From Selaginella tamariscina (Eukaryota > Streptophyta > Lycopodiopsida > Selaginellales > Selaginellaceae): DNA of 64,000 nucleotides. Below, one piece after another: positions 10,913-22,163 of this stretch; positions within the stretch are counted from its first letter, which is position 1; every line of letters begins with the position of its first letter. Location: positions 426,976-490,975 of the forward strand of contig PUQB01000141.1 of NCBI GenBank assembly GCA_003024785.1, in the 5' to 3' direction. Made by a program: the position numbers and the translations under genes. Under the pieces are notes generated by a model. It worked only from the letters and a program-made list of their open reading frames with translations, had not been told where the DNA came from and did no database searches.

Positions 10913-13900
10913 GGTTTCCCATTGACCATTGAATTATTCAAGCGCTGTTAAGCTCGAACAGCCAAAATATATATATATATGGTCTAAATCAAAGTTCAAT
11001 TTACAGCTTGAGAAGAGTATACTCAAGGTATGTTGTTTGATGGGGCATGAATATACATCCAGTACAATAATTATGATGGATAGAACATGTATAAAAGATT
11101 ATAATGTAAAGTATTAAAGGGTTTTTCAATTATAATAAATTGGATGAGATAGTAGAAGGAAAAAAATTTTAGAACTATTTTTACACCTAACCTATTTTAA
11201 AAAATAAATTTAAAAATGTAAATTAAAAGTTTAAATAACTAACATACACGTTGCAATATGTTTATTGACTGCATACAAATTTAAAAATGTAAATTAAAAG
11301 TTTAAATACTAACATACACATTGCAATATGTTTATTGACTGCATATAAATATACACTGTATACAATTTCCCAACTTGAATGCATTAAAAAATATCAAATA
11401 TTAATGTGGACCACCTATTACAGTACTTTAATACTATGTGCATATATATGTGTGTGTGTGTGTGCGCGCGCGCGCGCTAATATGATTTTAGTATATGAAA
11501 ACATATATCAATATTAATTCAAACCATTATAGAAACACCATGTGTATATAAATATATACACCCGGATATACACAAGCATGTGTTTCAACAAACCGTCAAT
11601 GGAGGCAAACAAAGGGCAATTCCACAATTCATAATCTGGTGGTATTATATATATATTAAAAAAAAAAATAGAATGTATTTAAATAATTTTTAATTTGCTA
11701 TTTAACAATGATAACGTGTTTAATTAGTATTAATTATAAAACTTTGAAAGAGATTAACTAAATAATATACTAATTAACATATTTAAGGTAAATTAAGCTT
11801 CTAAAATGTGAGGGTGTGTGTTTATATTTATAATTACAATTTTTTAGTTCTTAAATTTATTTTTATACATTTTACATTTTTCACATTAACTTATAAATAA
11901 TTTATTGCATAAAAACTATATTATGTTTTTGTTAATTTAAGCTTTCTCATTAAAAATATATAAAAAGGAAAATATAAATGTAAATTTAAGTACCATAGAA
12001 AACTATACTATATTAAAATTAATTTAAGAATTTTTTTATTAAAATGTTAAATTTGAATAAGAATGATTTTAAGATATATTAAAAAATTAATTTTAAATAA
12101 TTTTAAATATGTACTGCCATCTCGTACTTTATAAATTGAGTATTAAAACATTTTTAATATTAATATAGTTCTTTGAGCACAAATAATAAATAGAAAATAA
12201 AAATATGTGACAATGCACTTACATGAATTAATTAACATATTGAATCTTCATAATGTATGTATATAAAATAAGAAAGTAAGGAGCTTAACTTAGTATAACT
12301 TTTTATATTATATTATTATAATGTTCAATTTAAATAAAACGGATAATATACTAAGTATAAAATTTAAAATAATTTTTAGCTCTATATTTGGTCATTATCT
12401 TATAAATTGACTACTAAATTTAACATAAGTTAAAATATATAAATAAAAATTAAAAAATGTGTGATTTTGAACTTACATAAATTAATTAAACATTAAATTT
12501 CCATATTATATATCATAGATGTATATATACACACATGCGTGTACACGCACATTTTTTCACACTTGTGAAGTTTAATTTATCTTAAATATATTAATTAATA
12601 TATTTATCTGGCTAATCTCTTTTACATTTTAAGATTAATAATAATTAAACGATGCTTAGATGGCATGCCACGTTATCATATGACCTAAACATATAGCATA
12701 TCATGTCATGATACAGAGGTAAAACCGAAAGAAACGTTTGCATATTTGCTGATGTGGAATTATAATTAAGCAAACCTAAATTTACCTTTAGTGTTTATGG
12801 GTGTTTTACCTTTATATTAACTTTTAGTTTTGATATTCGTTTCAAAATATATTCCTTTTATAAGAACTCAGAGGATAAACATGCTAAATTTAAAATACTA
12901 ATGTAATTTAACAAAGTCTAGTATATAGTAGATTAATTTTATTAACATAAATATACATCCTTTTTATATATTGTAACTTTATTAAAACTATTAATTTACT
13001 TTTAAAAGGGCACACGGTTGGTTCATTAGAATATTTTTTATATGGACGAATTTTCAAGTGAAGAAGTAAAGTTTCTTGTAAGTTAAATCTGTATATGTAC
13101 AGCATATGTCAAACAAATATATATATATATATATATAAACAAAATGTGATATATTAAAACTTACCTGCTAGTATAAAACTTGAAAGAATACAAATTAAGA
13201 AGTAGAAGTGGAAGGACAGGTTTATATTTGTTAAATTAATATAATTAGCACAGTGCATTATAAAGTAGATTAAATTTATCAAATATAATATAGATATACA
13301 TTTTTCTTTAATGTATAATTTTAGTTAAATATTTTCTTAATCGTAAGTAATAAATTTGTTAAGTTTATATAAATAGCAAGGCTAGTATATATGTAGTATG
13401 TGTTTCAAACTGTGCCCAGAAGAGTTGCCTCAAAATCAACTTTAATCATGTTCTCAATATAAAGTGTGATGTTGAAAACCTTTAAGACTCCAATACTTAG
13501 GAAGTAACCTATCCTTCAAACCAATTTACCTTTTTTATATAGTTCCAGAGTGTTTTGACTATCCAATCCAAATGATAAACTTTCTAGATATTATATAATT
13601 ATAAAAATTATAAAAATTGTGTATTATATAAATATTTATATAAACTATTAAATATAAACTCTTTAAATAAATATAGAAGTTTGAATTGCTAACAATTATT
13701 TAAATTTAAGGATATATAATGTATAAATATACATAAGTAATTTCGAGGGTGAGTAACTAAAATGTATAATTTAAAAATTTAGCTTAACAATAATTAATTT
13801 AATATTTAAAAATACCTTTTTAAAATGTAAGCTGAGAATTATTAATATGTCAAGTAAATCTTATCTTTATGTAATAATAGTAATTACTATGAAAAACTGT

Positions 13901-14019
13901 TATATTTCAAATTGTTGGAAATAAATATTAAATTGTTAATTTAATATTTATTATTCCACTATTGGAAACAATTATTAAACTTTATATACTATCTGCATGT
14001 TGTAATAAATCTTAAAATT
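10817..14019. other. AT-rich gene-free stretch
   Basis: Roughly 3.2 kb with no supported gene. It holds a (TG)n(AG)n tract at 10867-10911, a direct duplication of about 71 bp (11212-11283 and 11283-11354), a (TG)n(CG)n tract at 11450-11476, and loosely repeated AT-rich segments near 12050-12250 and 12370-12530 that each contain ACTTACATRAATTAATTAA. No transposon ends were found. Confidence 0.6.
11212..11354. repeat. Two-copy direct tandem repeat, about 71 bp
   Basis: A unit starting AAAAATGTAAATTAAAAG and ending near TTTATTGACTGCATA occurs twice head to tail, with only a few differences (for example CACGTTGC versus CACATTGC). It is recent, lies in AT-rich intergenic DNA, and has no coding content. 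Confidence 0.8.
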
Positions 14020-14029
14020 TTAGATAACT

Positions 14030-15110
14030 ATGGAGACAGCGGCTATGGACATCGACAGCGGAAAACGATGAACAGCCGCAGGTATTGAAGGATCTTATCA
14101 CGGAAGCTATAGATCTCTTCTCTCCCATACATCCAGATAGGTATGTCTAGTGTGTGTGAGCATATGTAAAAACATCTGAGAGCATATGTGTATAACAGCT
14201 AATCTCCTTTTCTATCTTTTTCAATTACAGCCGGAAAATGAACTGCGTATAAGCTGTATGCGTGTGCGTTTGTTGTGTGTGTGTGTGTGTGTGTGATATA
14301 TATGTTGCTGAGTATGCAATGGTGAGCAGTTCAACCTCAACCAAAAGAACAGCGGTCCAATTCAATCGTTCCGCTTCGACTCACTGAAGGTAGCGTGTTT
14401 GTCTTGTGCACTATGTATGTGTATTCTTTTTGGGCTTATGCATCGTTTATCTACCCATTCATGTCTATATGAAATACTGTACGTATGCTATATTACTGCT
14501 ATGAAACAAGATAATTAATCGTGTTCATTTGCAGGCGCAAATGGTTCGGATGCTAAGCCAGCACCAAGTCAAATCGTTCCTGCTGCACCAGGCCCTCAAC
14601 CTGCTTATAAGCCGTCTATACCACCACCAGAGAGGTATTTTCAAACTTTCCAGTATGTATGTTCCGATTTTCTAATGTGATGTATCCAGTGCGATAAGTG
14701 AACATCAGCCACCAAGTGCAGCCGTTATGAGAAGACTTCCTAGCAAGTGGCCGAAGCCTCACCTTGGAGGAACTATCGGGTAAAAATACGAATAAGCAAA
14801 CATGTCAATTCATTATTAGTGTTATAACTATTCTACTTAGGTTGTTGTTTACCAGGTTACTTGGGATGGGTTAGAGCGATCGCCTTAGACCCTGGAAATG
14901 AGTGGTTTTGTACTGGTTTTGCAGATCGTATAATTAAAGTAAGATGTTATAAATCAACTTACTTATTTCATTGTTATTTAATAACTGACTTAAACACGAT
15001 GTAGATTTGGGGACTGGAAGTGGTAAATTAAGAATCACTTTAATTGAGCAAATTGTAAATTTGATTGGGAGCGTAATGTCACTGAGCCTATTGCTGGTGA
15101 GTAGATCAAA
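14030..15110 (+). pseudogene. Truncated PRL1-like WD40 gene (pseudogene)
   Basis: Exon-like pieces match the N-terminal half of PRL1, the plant pleiotropic regulatory locus WD40 protein of the spliceosomal NTC/MAC complex. In order: VLKDLITEAIDLFSPIHPD (about 14078-14140), PAPSQIVPAAPGP (about 14550-14635), HQPPSAAVMRRLPSKWPKP (about 14700-14760), and the first WD repeat [20 protein letters not shown] ending IIKIWG (about 14860-15015). PRL1 has seven WD repeats; here the match fades after the first, in a degraded stretch (GSGKLRITLIEQIV in a shifted frame) near 15020-15100. The pieces keep GT-AG borders, so it arose from genomic DNA rather than a retrocopy. A functional PRL1 is expected elsewhere in the genome. 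Confidence 0.65.
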
Positions 15111-15349
15111 CACACACACACAAGATGGGTCTAATATTTTAGTAAGAATATACTTAATATCTAATGGGAAGATATAAGAATATACTTAGAATATATTTGG
15201 TTAGTTAGGAAATGGCAGGGAAGGCAGCATAGTCTCACCAGTGGTAAAGAACAGTAATCACAATGAAGATCGTCCTGTTAAGGATTCTCCACACCCAGTA
15301 AGTTATTTATATCACCTATCATTTTTAAAATTGATATTTATTAAAGTTT

Positions 15350-15384
<35 letters not shown>

Positions 15385-17626
15385 CTATGTTTCATAGATG
15401 CTTATACACTCATAATAATGCCTTTTCACACAAATTTACTTCAAAAGTATTTTCAATCAAAATCATATAAATACTTCTTAATGGAAATTTGATCTCTTTT
15501 ATCACCATCAGTTATGTTTATTATATAGATTATACCTGTATTACAGTTGTACCTTATGTAGAAGGATTTATATAAGTTTAATATATAACATAAGTTTAGA
15601 AAAATTAAATATGTTTTAAGTAAATTTTATTTGCACATAACACATAAAATTTTCTTAATTTATTTAATTTATGTGTGATTATATTCACACTTGACAATGG
15701 TTATTTTTTAGTGTGATAATAATAATGTTATTTAATTAGTGAAAATCAAATTATTCTAGTTATTCTTTAATGTAATAATAATGTTATTTAATTAGTAAAG
15801 CATCAAACTTTTCTAATCATTCTTTAGTGCATAATATTAATGTTATTTAATGGTGAAGAATCACATGTTTCATTTACCTCCAAATATTAACATTTATTAA
15901 AGTTCCAAAGTAAACTGATACATTTTAACTTCTTGATAGTTATTAATATTTTTATAAATTAAATATACAAAGAGATGAATGTGTCTAATGAAAATTTCTT
16001 CATAAATTAATGAGTTTTTTTTTTTACTTGTGAAGATTCTTTTTAATATAACTTTCTTTTATGCATCTACATCAATATGCTGTTTTATAACATTGTGGAT
16101 TATGAAGTATATTAATAAATATAAAAACCCAAAAACTAAACATTCTGGATATATGATTTTGGTATTTTCATTTAAACTATATAAATACCAAATGGCACGT
16201 GAAAAATCACATTAAACCCGAAACTACTTATAAGTTTGATCCCACGTCGGATTTAAGTCAAAACACAACAGTAGACCCACATTTATATTTATTAACTTAT
16301 CTAAATTTGGATGGCTAAGATTCTTACACGCATTTGAAGATGACAGTTTCATCTTACGTGTCATGCACATAATCTATTAAACAGAATATTGGTATATGTA
16401 AATATATAATACAATTAGCACACTAAGTTAGAATGTTTAATATTGGTATCTGTAAATAAATAATAGATATTTAGTAATACATTTAGCACAGGATAAGTTT
16501 AAACAAGGTTGGATATAATATATATATATATATTACTAATTTACATAGTTACATTAAACCTATTTTATATTGATATAATATTTATTATATATCTTTGCTA
16601 GACAAAGTTTAAATGTGATAATATAACTAAATAAAATTATGATTTAAGAATATTATCACATTTTCATTCTTAAACTTATGATTTAAGAATGATAAATGTT
16701 TTATGTATGTATACAATATTAATTAATATAATATACATTTATGTTTAAAATTTATATATATTCATTATATTATATTAAATAATTAATATATTTCAAATAA
16801 ATCTTTTCTATTAAAATTAAAAATTATTATAATTTATAAATTTACATTTTATACTTAAAATTATCATTAATGTCATAATGAATTCTTTGCAGATGATTTA
16901 TCCATTCCATAATAAATTTATTATTTTTTCATTGTTTTTGTTAAAACTGATTTTTAAAATTTCATCAGTATTCCATCTTAAAATATTTATACTAAGTTAG
17001 ATTTATATTAATAAAACTTTAAGATAACCACAATTAATGTAAGTTATAGAATATATATTTTATAAGAATATACAAATATTTATTTTTAAATCTTATAACT
17101 TCACTTCACTTCACATGCATGCATGTTACTTTAAAATGAAATTCTAATTAGAATATTTTATATAGATGAAATTTTATTTATCTTTAATATAATTTATAAT
17201 AAATTATGTCAAGGAGAAGGCTTCTTTAAATTTTGGAGTGTTCTCTTATCTGGAAGATTATAAGAAAATAAAGCAGTCTAGAACAATTAAAAGATGGTTG
17301 TTACATTGCCTTTCATCTCCAGTGTTTTACTTGGCGTGAAGCATACATGAAAGTCTTCTCTTATGACTTTATTAGTCAAGTGATATTAGTGGTTCCACTC
17401 TTGCGACAATATACACAAACCTTGATTTAAACATATTTAGTATATTTTCTCTCATACCCGATGACACAATATACTATGTAGTATTAAAACCTTCTATACA
17501 TAATGGAAAAACCGGTCGTGAGATGTTAGTTTTCTAGAGAAACTAGATAAGAGAAAGTTCAGAGACCATTAGGTGGTATTACAAGGCTATATATAATTAA
17601 TTAGATAGATAGGTATCAGTTGAGGC
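15111..17626. other. AT-rich gap and P450 upstream region
   Basis: About 2.5 kb. A short GC-richer piece at 15205-15300 reads SPVVKNSNHNEDRPVKDSPH and could be a stray exon, but nothing adjoins it. There is an AT microsatellite at 15352-15382 and an imperfect triplicated unit of about 60 bp at 15712-15880 containing AATGTTATTTAAT. The last hundred bases hold a TATA-like CTATATATAA at 17587-17596, about 30-40 bases before the P450 start, the best candidate for its core promoter. Confidence 0.5.
15712..15880. repeat. Imperfect triplicated AT-rich unit of about 60 bp
   Basis: The segment containing AATGTTATTTAATTAGT, then ATCAAA and TTCTAGTTATTCTTTA, is repeated three times with mismatches. It is a plain minisatellite with no coding potential. 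Confidence 0.6.
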
Positions 17627-19188
17627 ATGGAATACCTATGGATATCAACAGCTTTAAGCTTATTTACCTTAGTTCTATGGAAAATATGGAGCTCTAAGTC
17701 ATCTTCATTGTGCCATCCCCCTGGGCCTCCCAATAAGCTTCCTGTTATTGGCCATCTTTACCTCCTTGCAAATGTCAAGCTCCTTCCACATGTTTTATTT
17801 GCTCAGCTAGCGAAGAAATATGGGCCAGTCATGTCTTTGCAAATGGGATCCCGTCCATTTGTAATAGCATCAACTAAGGAGGCAGCAGAAGAATTCCTCA
17901 AAACTACCGACACATTATTTGCTTCAAGGCCACAATACACTCCTTTGGGACGTATTTTCTCCTATGATCACCAGGACCTGGCAATGGCTCCTTACGGAGA
18001 ACGCTGGAGGCAAATGCGAAAGATTGTAACAGTTGATCTGCTGGTCCTCGCAAGATAGAAGCCATGAGGCCCAAGAGAATGGAAGAGATGACACGGATGC
18101 TGCAGGAGATCTCCATGCTTTGTGGTCAAGTCGTAGACGTGAGGTCTACGCTGTCCGAGGCGATGATCAACTTCGTATGCATCATGCTTATCGGCAAACG
18201 CTATTTTGGCCAAGGTACAGTGGACAGGAAAGAGGGAGAGAAGTTCCTTGAGATAATCGAGGAGATTCATCATCTATCTGGCAAGTTTTCCATCGGGGAG
18301 TTACTCCCTTGGCTCAACTGGGCCGACCTGGACAAGGTTGAGTCAAGGTTCAAAGCAATGGCAAAGCGTGCTGATGAATTCTTAGAGAATATCATTCGAG
18401 AGCATAGAAACAAGCAGAAAGAAATTGCTGGTGAAGATGAAGACTTCGTTGACAATCTTCTTAGGCTGCGTGACCACGGTGAAAAATGCCTACAGGGAGC
18501 GAGTCTCAAGGGGCTGATGATCGTAAGTTTAAGCATTCCACTTTGTATTTATCTAAACACCTATATATCTGCAGAACTTGTTTGCTGGTGCATCAGACAC
18601 ATCTAGCACGACACTGGAATGGGCATTGGCTGAACTTGTCAAGAACCCAGTGTGCATGAAGAAAGTTCAAGAAGAGATATCTAGGGTTGTAGGAGAGGAC
18701 CGGCTTCTTCGAGAAACTGATGTGCCAAATCTGCCATACCTGCAAGCGGTGGTCAAAGAAGTGTTCCGCTTGCACCCGCCCACCCCCTACTACTGCCTCA
18801 TAGTGCCACTACAGACTGCAAAGTGATGGGATAACATCTCCAAGGGTACGACACTTCTTGTAAACGTCCATACCATTGGGAGGGACCCCATGTTATGGGA
18901 GATCCTCATAAATTTCTTCCGGAGAGATTTCTTGGTCGTCATATTGATGTGAAGGGGAAGGACTTTGAACTCATTCCATTCGGGGCAGGACGAAGGAGTT
19001 GTCCAGGGATGGCTGTGGGACTTAACAATATTCACCTTGTGCTTGGTAACCTTGTGCATGCGTTTGACTGGAAGGAGCCCGAGGAGAATGGGGTTGATAT
19101 AGAACACGAGGTGTTTGGCCTGAACTTGCACATGGCCAAGAAGCTCGAGCTGATACCATCTGCCCGGAATGTGACTATAAAAATATAA
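17627..19188 (+). CDS. Cytochrome P450, CYP71 clan (A-type)
   Basis: This is a membrane-anchored haem monooxygenase of plant specialised or hormone metabolism; the substrate cannot be told. In order: an N-terminal anchor (LWISTALSLFTLVLWKIW), the proline hinge PPGPPNKLPVIGHLYLL, helix C WRQMRKI, I-helix AGASDTSSTTLEW, the K-helix region VVKEVFRLHPPTP, and the haem loop PFGAGRRSCPGMAVG with the Cys ligand near 19000. One phase-0 intron (about 18523-18575) precedes NLFAGASDTSS, the position common in A-type P450s. About four one-base losses interrupt the frame: near 18045, and three clustered at about 18795, 18832 and 18893; one is in a C run. All motifs are intact, so it is either a functional gene with consensus errors or a very young pseudogene. 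The length is about 500 residues, as expected. Confidence 0.85.
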
Positions 19189-19499
19189 TATTGTTATCTT
19201 TTATTAAATATTAAACTTTTATATTATATTAGTACAATTTATTCTTATATTATTGTTATACCAATTATAATTTTTACAATTTAATATCAAAAACTTTTTG
19301 TGTGTGTGTGTATGTATTTTCACATAGTTATAAATGTAAATTTATAGTCGTATATTTCAACTTTACGATCTTAGATGCCAAGAATGTAATAAGTTGAGCT
19401 TTTTCAATTTCATAATCTCTTAATCTTTATGCAAGCAACCTAACCACCGACACATTTTGTAAGTGCTTCAAGCTCCTTAAACATTAGAAAATAGTTGAA

Positions 19500-20260
19500 G
19501 GAATTGTTATACCAAAGCCTCTTTGTGAGCCACACAATGTATTGGTACAATATGAAGGACAATTTCAATCGTACAACTAAGCTGATTGTTGACCTTGCAT
19601 AGTGCTACATCATATGTAGCAACTTCTATCAACCTTTCTAATGGTAATCCAATCTTTTTCAAGAATGTAGTAACTGAGTGTTTACCAATCCGTCTTTGAT
19701 GAAGTACCTTTAGGTACCTTGTTACAAGCTCGCATACTAATAAGAACTTCACATAGATGATGAGATGGTGCTCTAGCCTATTGTCTATAGATTGTCAAGC
19801 AAAATGCTATAGAAAGGACTTGCAAAGAGCTCTTTTTAAGAACTTGGTAATAAGCTTGACGAGCAACAAAGAGAAAAGACTTATAAGCCTTTACATTTGT
19901 GTAAGCTACATATTCATCTTGTTGTTGCATGTAAGGAGTCCGTGAACTTGTGAAATGAACAATCTACTTCAAACTTCTCAATAAAATCCCTCTTTTGTGC
20001 AATTTGGTAAAACTATCTTCATCAACATCATTACTCATTGCCCTTGAGAATTCATAATCATTGTTGTGGTGGTACACTCTTCTCTTTTAATCTCTTTTCA
20101 GTTACAATATGATTCTTAGATTTTACATGAGTCTTGATGGCTCTTTTTGCAAAGTTGTACAGCCTCTTATAGTAAAGACATTCTCCTTTCTAAACTCAAT
20201 GTAATAGGAGCACTTCATTTTCATTTGGGTAGACACTTGCTCTAAGAAGTCAAGATATAC
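19500..20260 (-). pseudogene. Decayed hAT-like (TTF/DUF4371-type) transposase remnant
   Basis: The minus strand reads KIGLPLERLIEVATYDVALC, then HIVPIHCVAHKEALV, which resembles the active-site and IHCVAHREALA blocks of TTF-type zinc-finger/hAT-like transposases common in plants and animals. Downstream is ELVTRYLKVLHQRRIGKHSV. Further upstream on the same strand (about 20050-20240), pieces such as MKCSYYIEFRKENVFTIRGC match the N-terminal part of such proteins. Stops and shifts are frequent and the catalytic Asp-Gly motif has changed, so it is inactive. No terminal inverted repeats were identified. It is a plain DNA-transposon fossil. Confidence 0.55.
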
Positions 20261-22163
20261 TAATTGCCAATCTTCCTTGAATCGTTATGTAGCCCCCACC
20301 ATGTTTACTTTGATCTACATATATCCTATAAGTACTACTATTACTACTTAAAATGGATAAAACATTACTCAAATTTGTTTGCCGAGTGTCCTTTTAGGGT
20401 CCCATTTTGTTCATTGTATATGAGTACTCAGTGCCAGTGGGTCATTGTCGCTACTAATGTCTTCCGCTAAGGTTCAAAAACCCATTAAAATTAAAAATTT
20501 TGCCAATGGGTCACTATGTCCCCAAGGTTCAAAACCCATTAAAAAATTAAAAATTTTTAATAACATTACCTTTCTTTTGAAGGGTCATATATTTCAATGC
20601 CATTCTTTATGAAAGTTTTATTTTAAACATAACATTTTTTTTGAAAATCTTCATTAAAAATTGCCATTTATAAAGTTTAAAAGCCTCCTGAAAGGTATGA
20701 AAGCCGTCAAAGCCGAGGCATGATGTGTATATATACTTAAATGTAGTCTGCACGATACTCTATACATAGAAATATACTTAATATATATACATATCTATAG
20801 AATTACAGAAAGATAGCGTACGGCCTTGCCATATATGTACAAGCACATTTTGTGTGAGAGAGAGTATGTAATAACCATAACTATTAATCTATGTATAATT
20901 AGAATATTATATAAACTTTGAACTAATCCTTGATCATGCTTTTGTGCATAAATATATATTCTCATGTATTTTCAATATTAAATATGCAATATCGTGTATG
21001 TATATGTATAAATGTGCAGCTTCTATATGAAATTATATTGAATGACATAGATTCTCCATAAATGTATGTAGTTTTGGATCTTGTATAGGTATAGTATGTA
21101 TATTCCTCACATTTGCTTATGTATATATATAGCATGTATATGTATGAAATTTAGCTACATAGAACTACATATATTGAATATATGTAATATTTGTACATGA
21201 AATTAACATCAATGAAATTCAAACTAAAAGATGAAATTAACATCAATGGATCTAGTGGTTGACGGCTAGGTGCTCCTCAACAACAAGGTGGAGGTGAGTA
21301 GGGGGGTAGCTTGAGGTTTGCAGGGGGACAATTGGAGGTCCTAGGAGGAGGGCTGGATGTCCCATAGAGGAGGTGTAGAGGTCCATGGACAATATTGAGT
21401 CATGCTTTATACAACATGCTTGTGGTCATAACAAAATTCTAGATTGATGCAGAACAAAGGTCCACAAGAGGACAACCATGGGCATTATGAGCCTTGGTTA
21501 TGGCAGTGATAGCTATAGGTCATCATAAAGAAGGACGATATAGGTGGCCATCATAAGATTTCAAGAAGTAGGTGAATGATAGTGACATGGTTGACTGCCA
21601 ACCATTGGACCACGTGGAAAGTGTCGATCACACTATACGCAAAGATGGCTTTAACACAAAGATGCAAGTTGTAACTAAAATGGGCATGGCTATAGTCCCA
21701 TTTCCTAATAATTAGCAATTTTAGCTATTTAATTAGCATTTTCTAATATTAAAGGAATATTCTTTAGAATATATGTTTGAAAAGAGAATATTCTTTAGAA
21801 TATTCTATTTTGTATTCTACCCTTTAATAAATTATAGCATTCATTGAACAAAAATTAATAACATTATAAAAGTAGAATGTATTAAATTATATAATATATT
21901 GCCTAATATAACAATTAAGGAAGAGCATAAGAGGTACATTATATAAATATTGATGTTGTTATTAAAATATTAATATTTAAATATAACATTAATTAAAAAT
22001 TTGTAGTAGTAATAATATATATAAAAATCCTATAATAATATAGTCAATCTTCCATATCATTTTTTAAATTTATATAGTTAAGTATAAATTTGGTACTATT
22101 ATTAAAGAGTTTATAATAATTATGAATATTAAATATATGATATTTTATAATTTTGTAATTGCT
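20261..22163. other. Gene-free stretch with a GC-richer unidentified patch
   Basis: Mostly AT-rich DNA. At about 20430-20560 a short segment is loosely repeated (GGGTCATTGTCG/GGGTCACTATGTC with GGTTCAAAAACCCATT). From about 21240 to 21690 the base composition becomes markedly less AT-rich, with runs such as GGTGGAGGTGAGTAGGGGGG, but no frame stays open and I do not recognise it; a transposon remnant is the likeliest guess. From 21700 the AT-rich background resumes with repeats of AATATTCTTTAGAATAT. Confidence 0.4.

Noticed and set aside
21240-21690. A gene in the GC-richer patch
   Set aside because: No frame stays open and no splice-bounded exon or family motif is visible.
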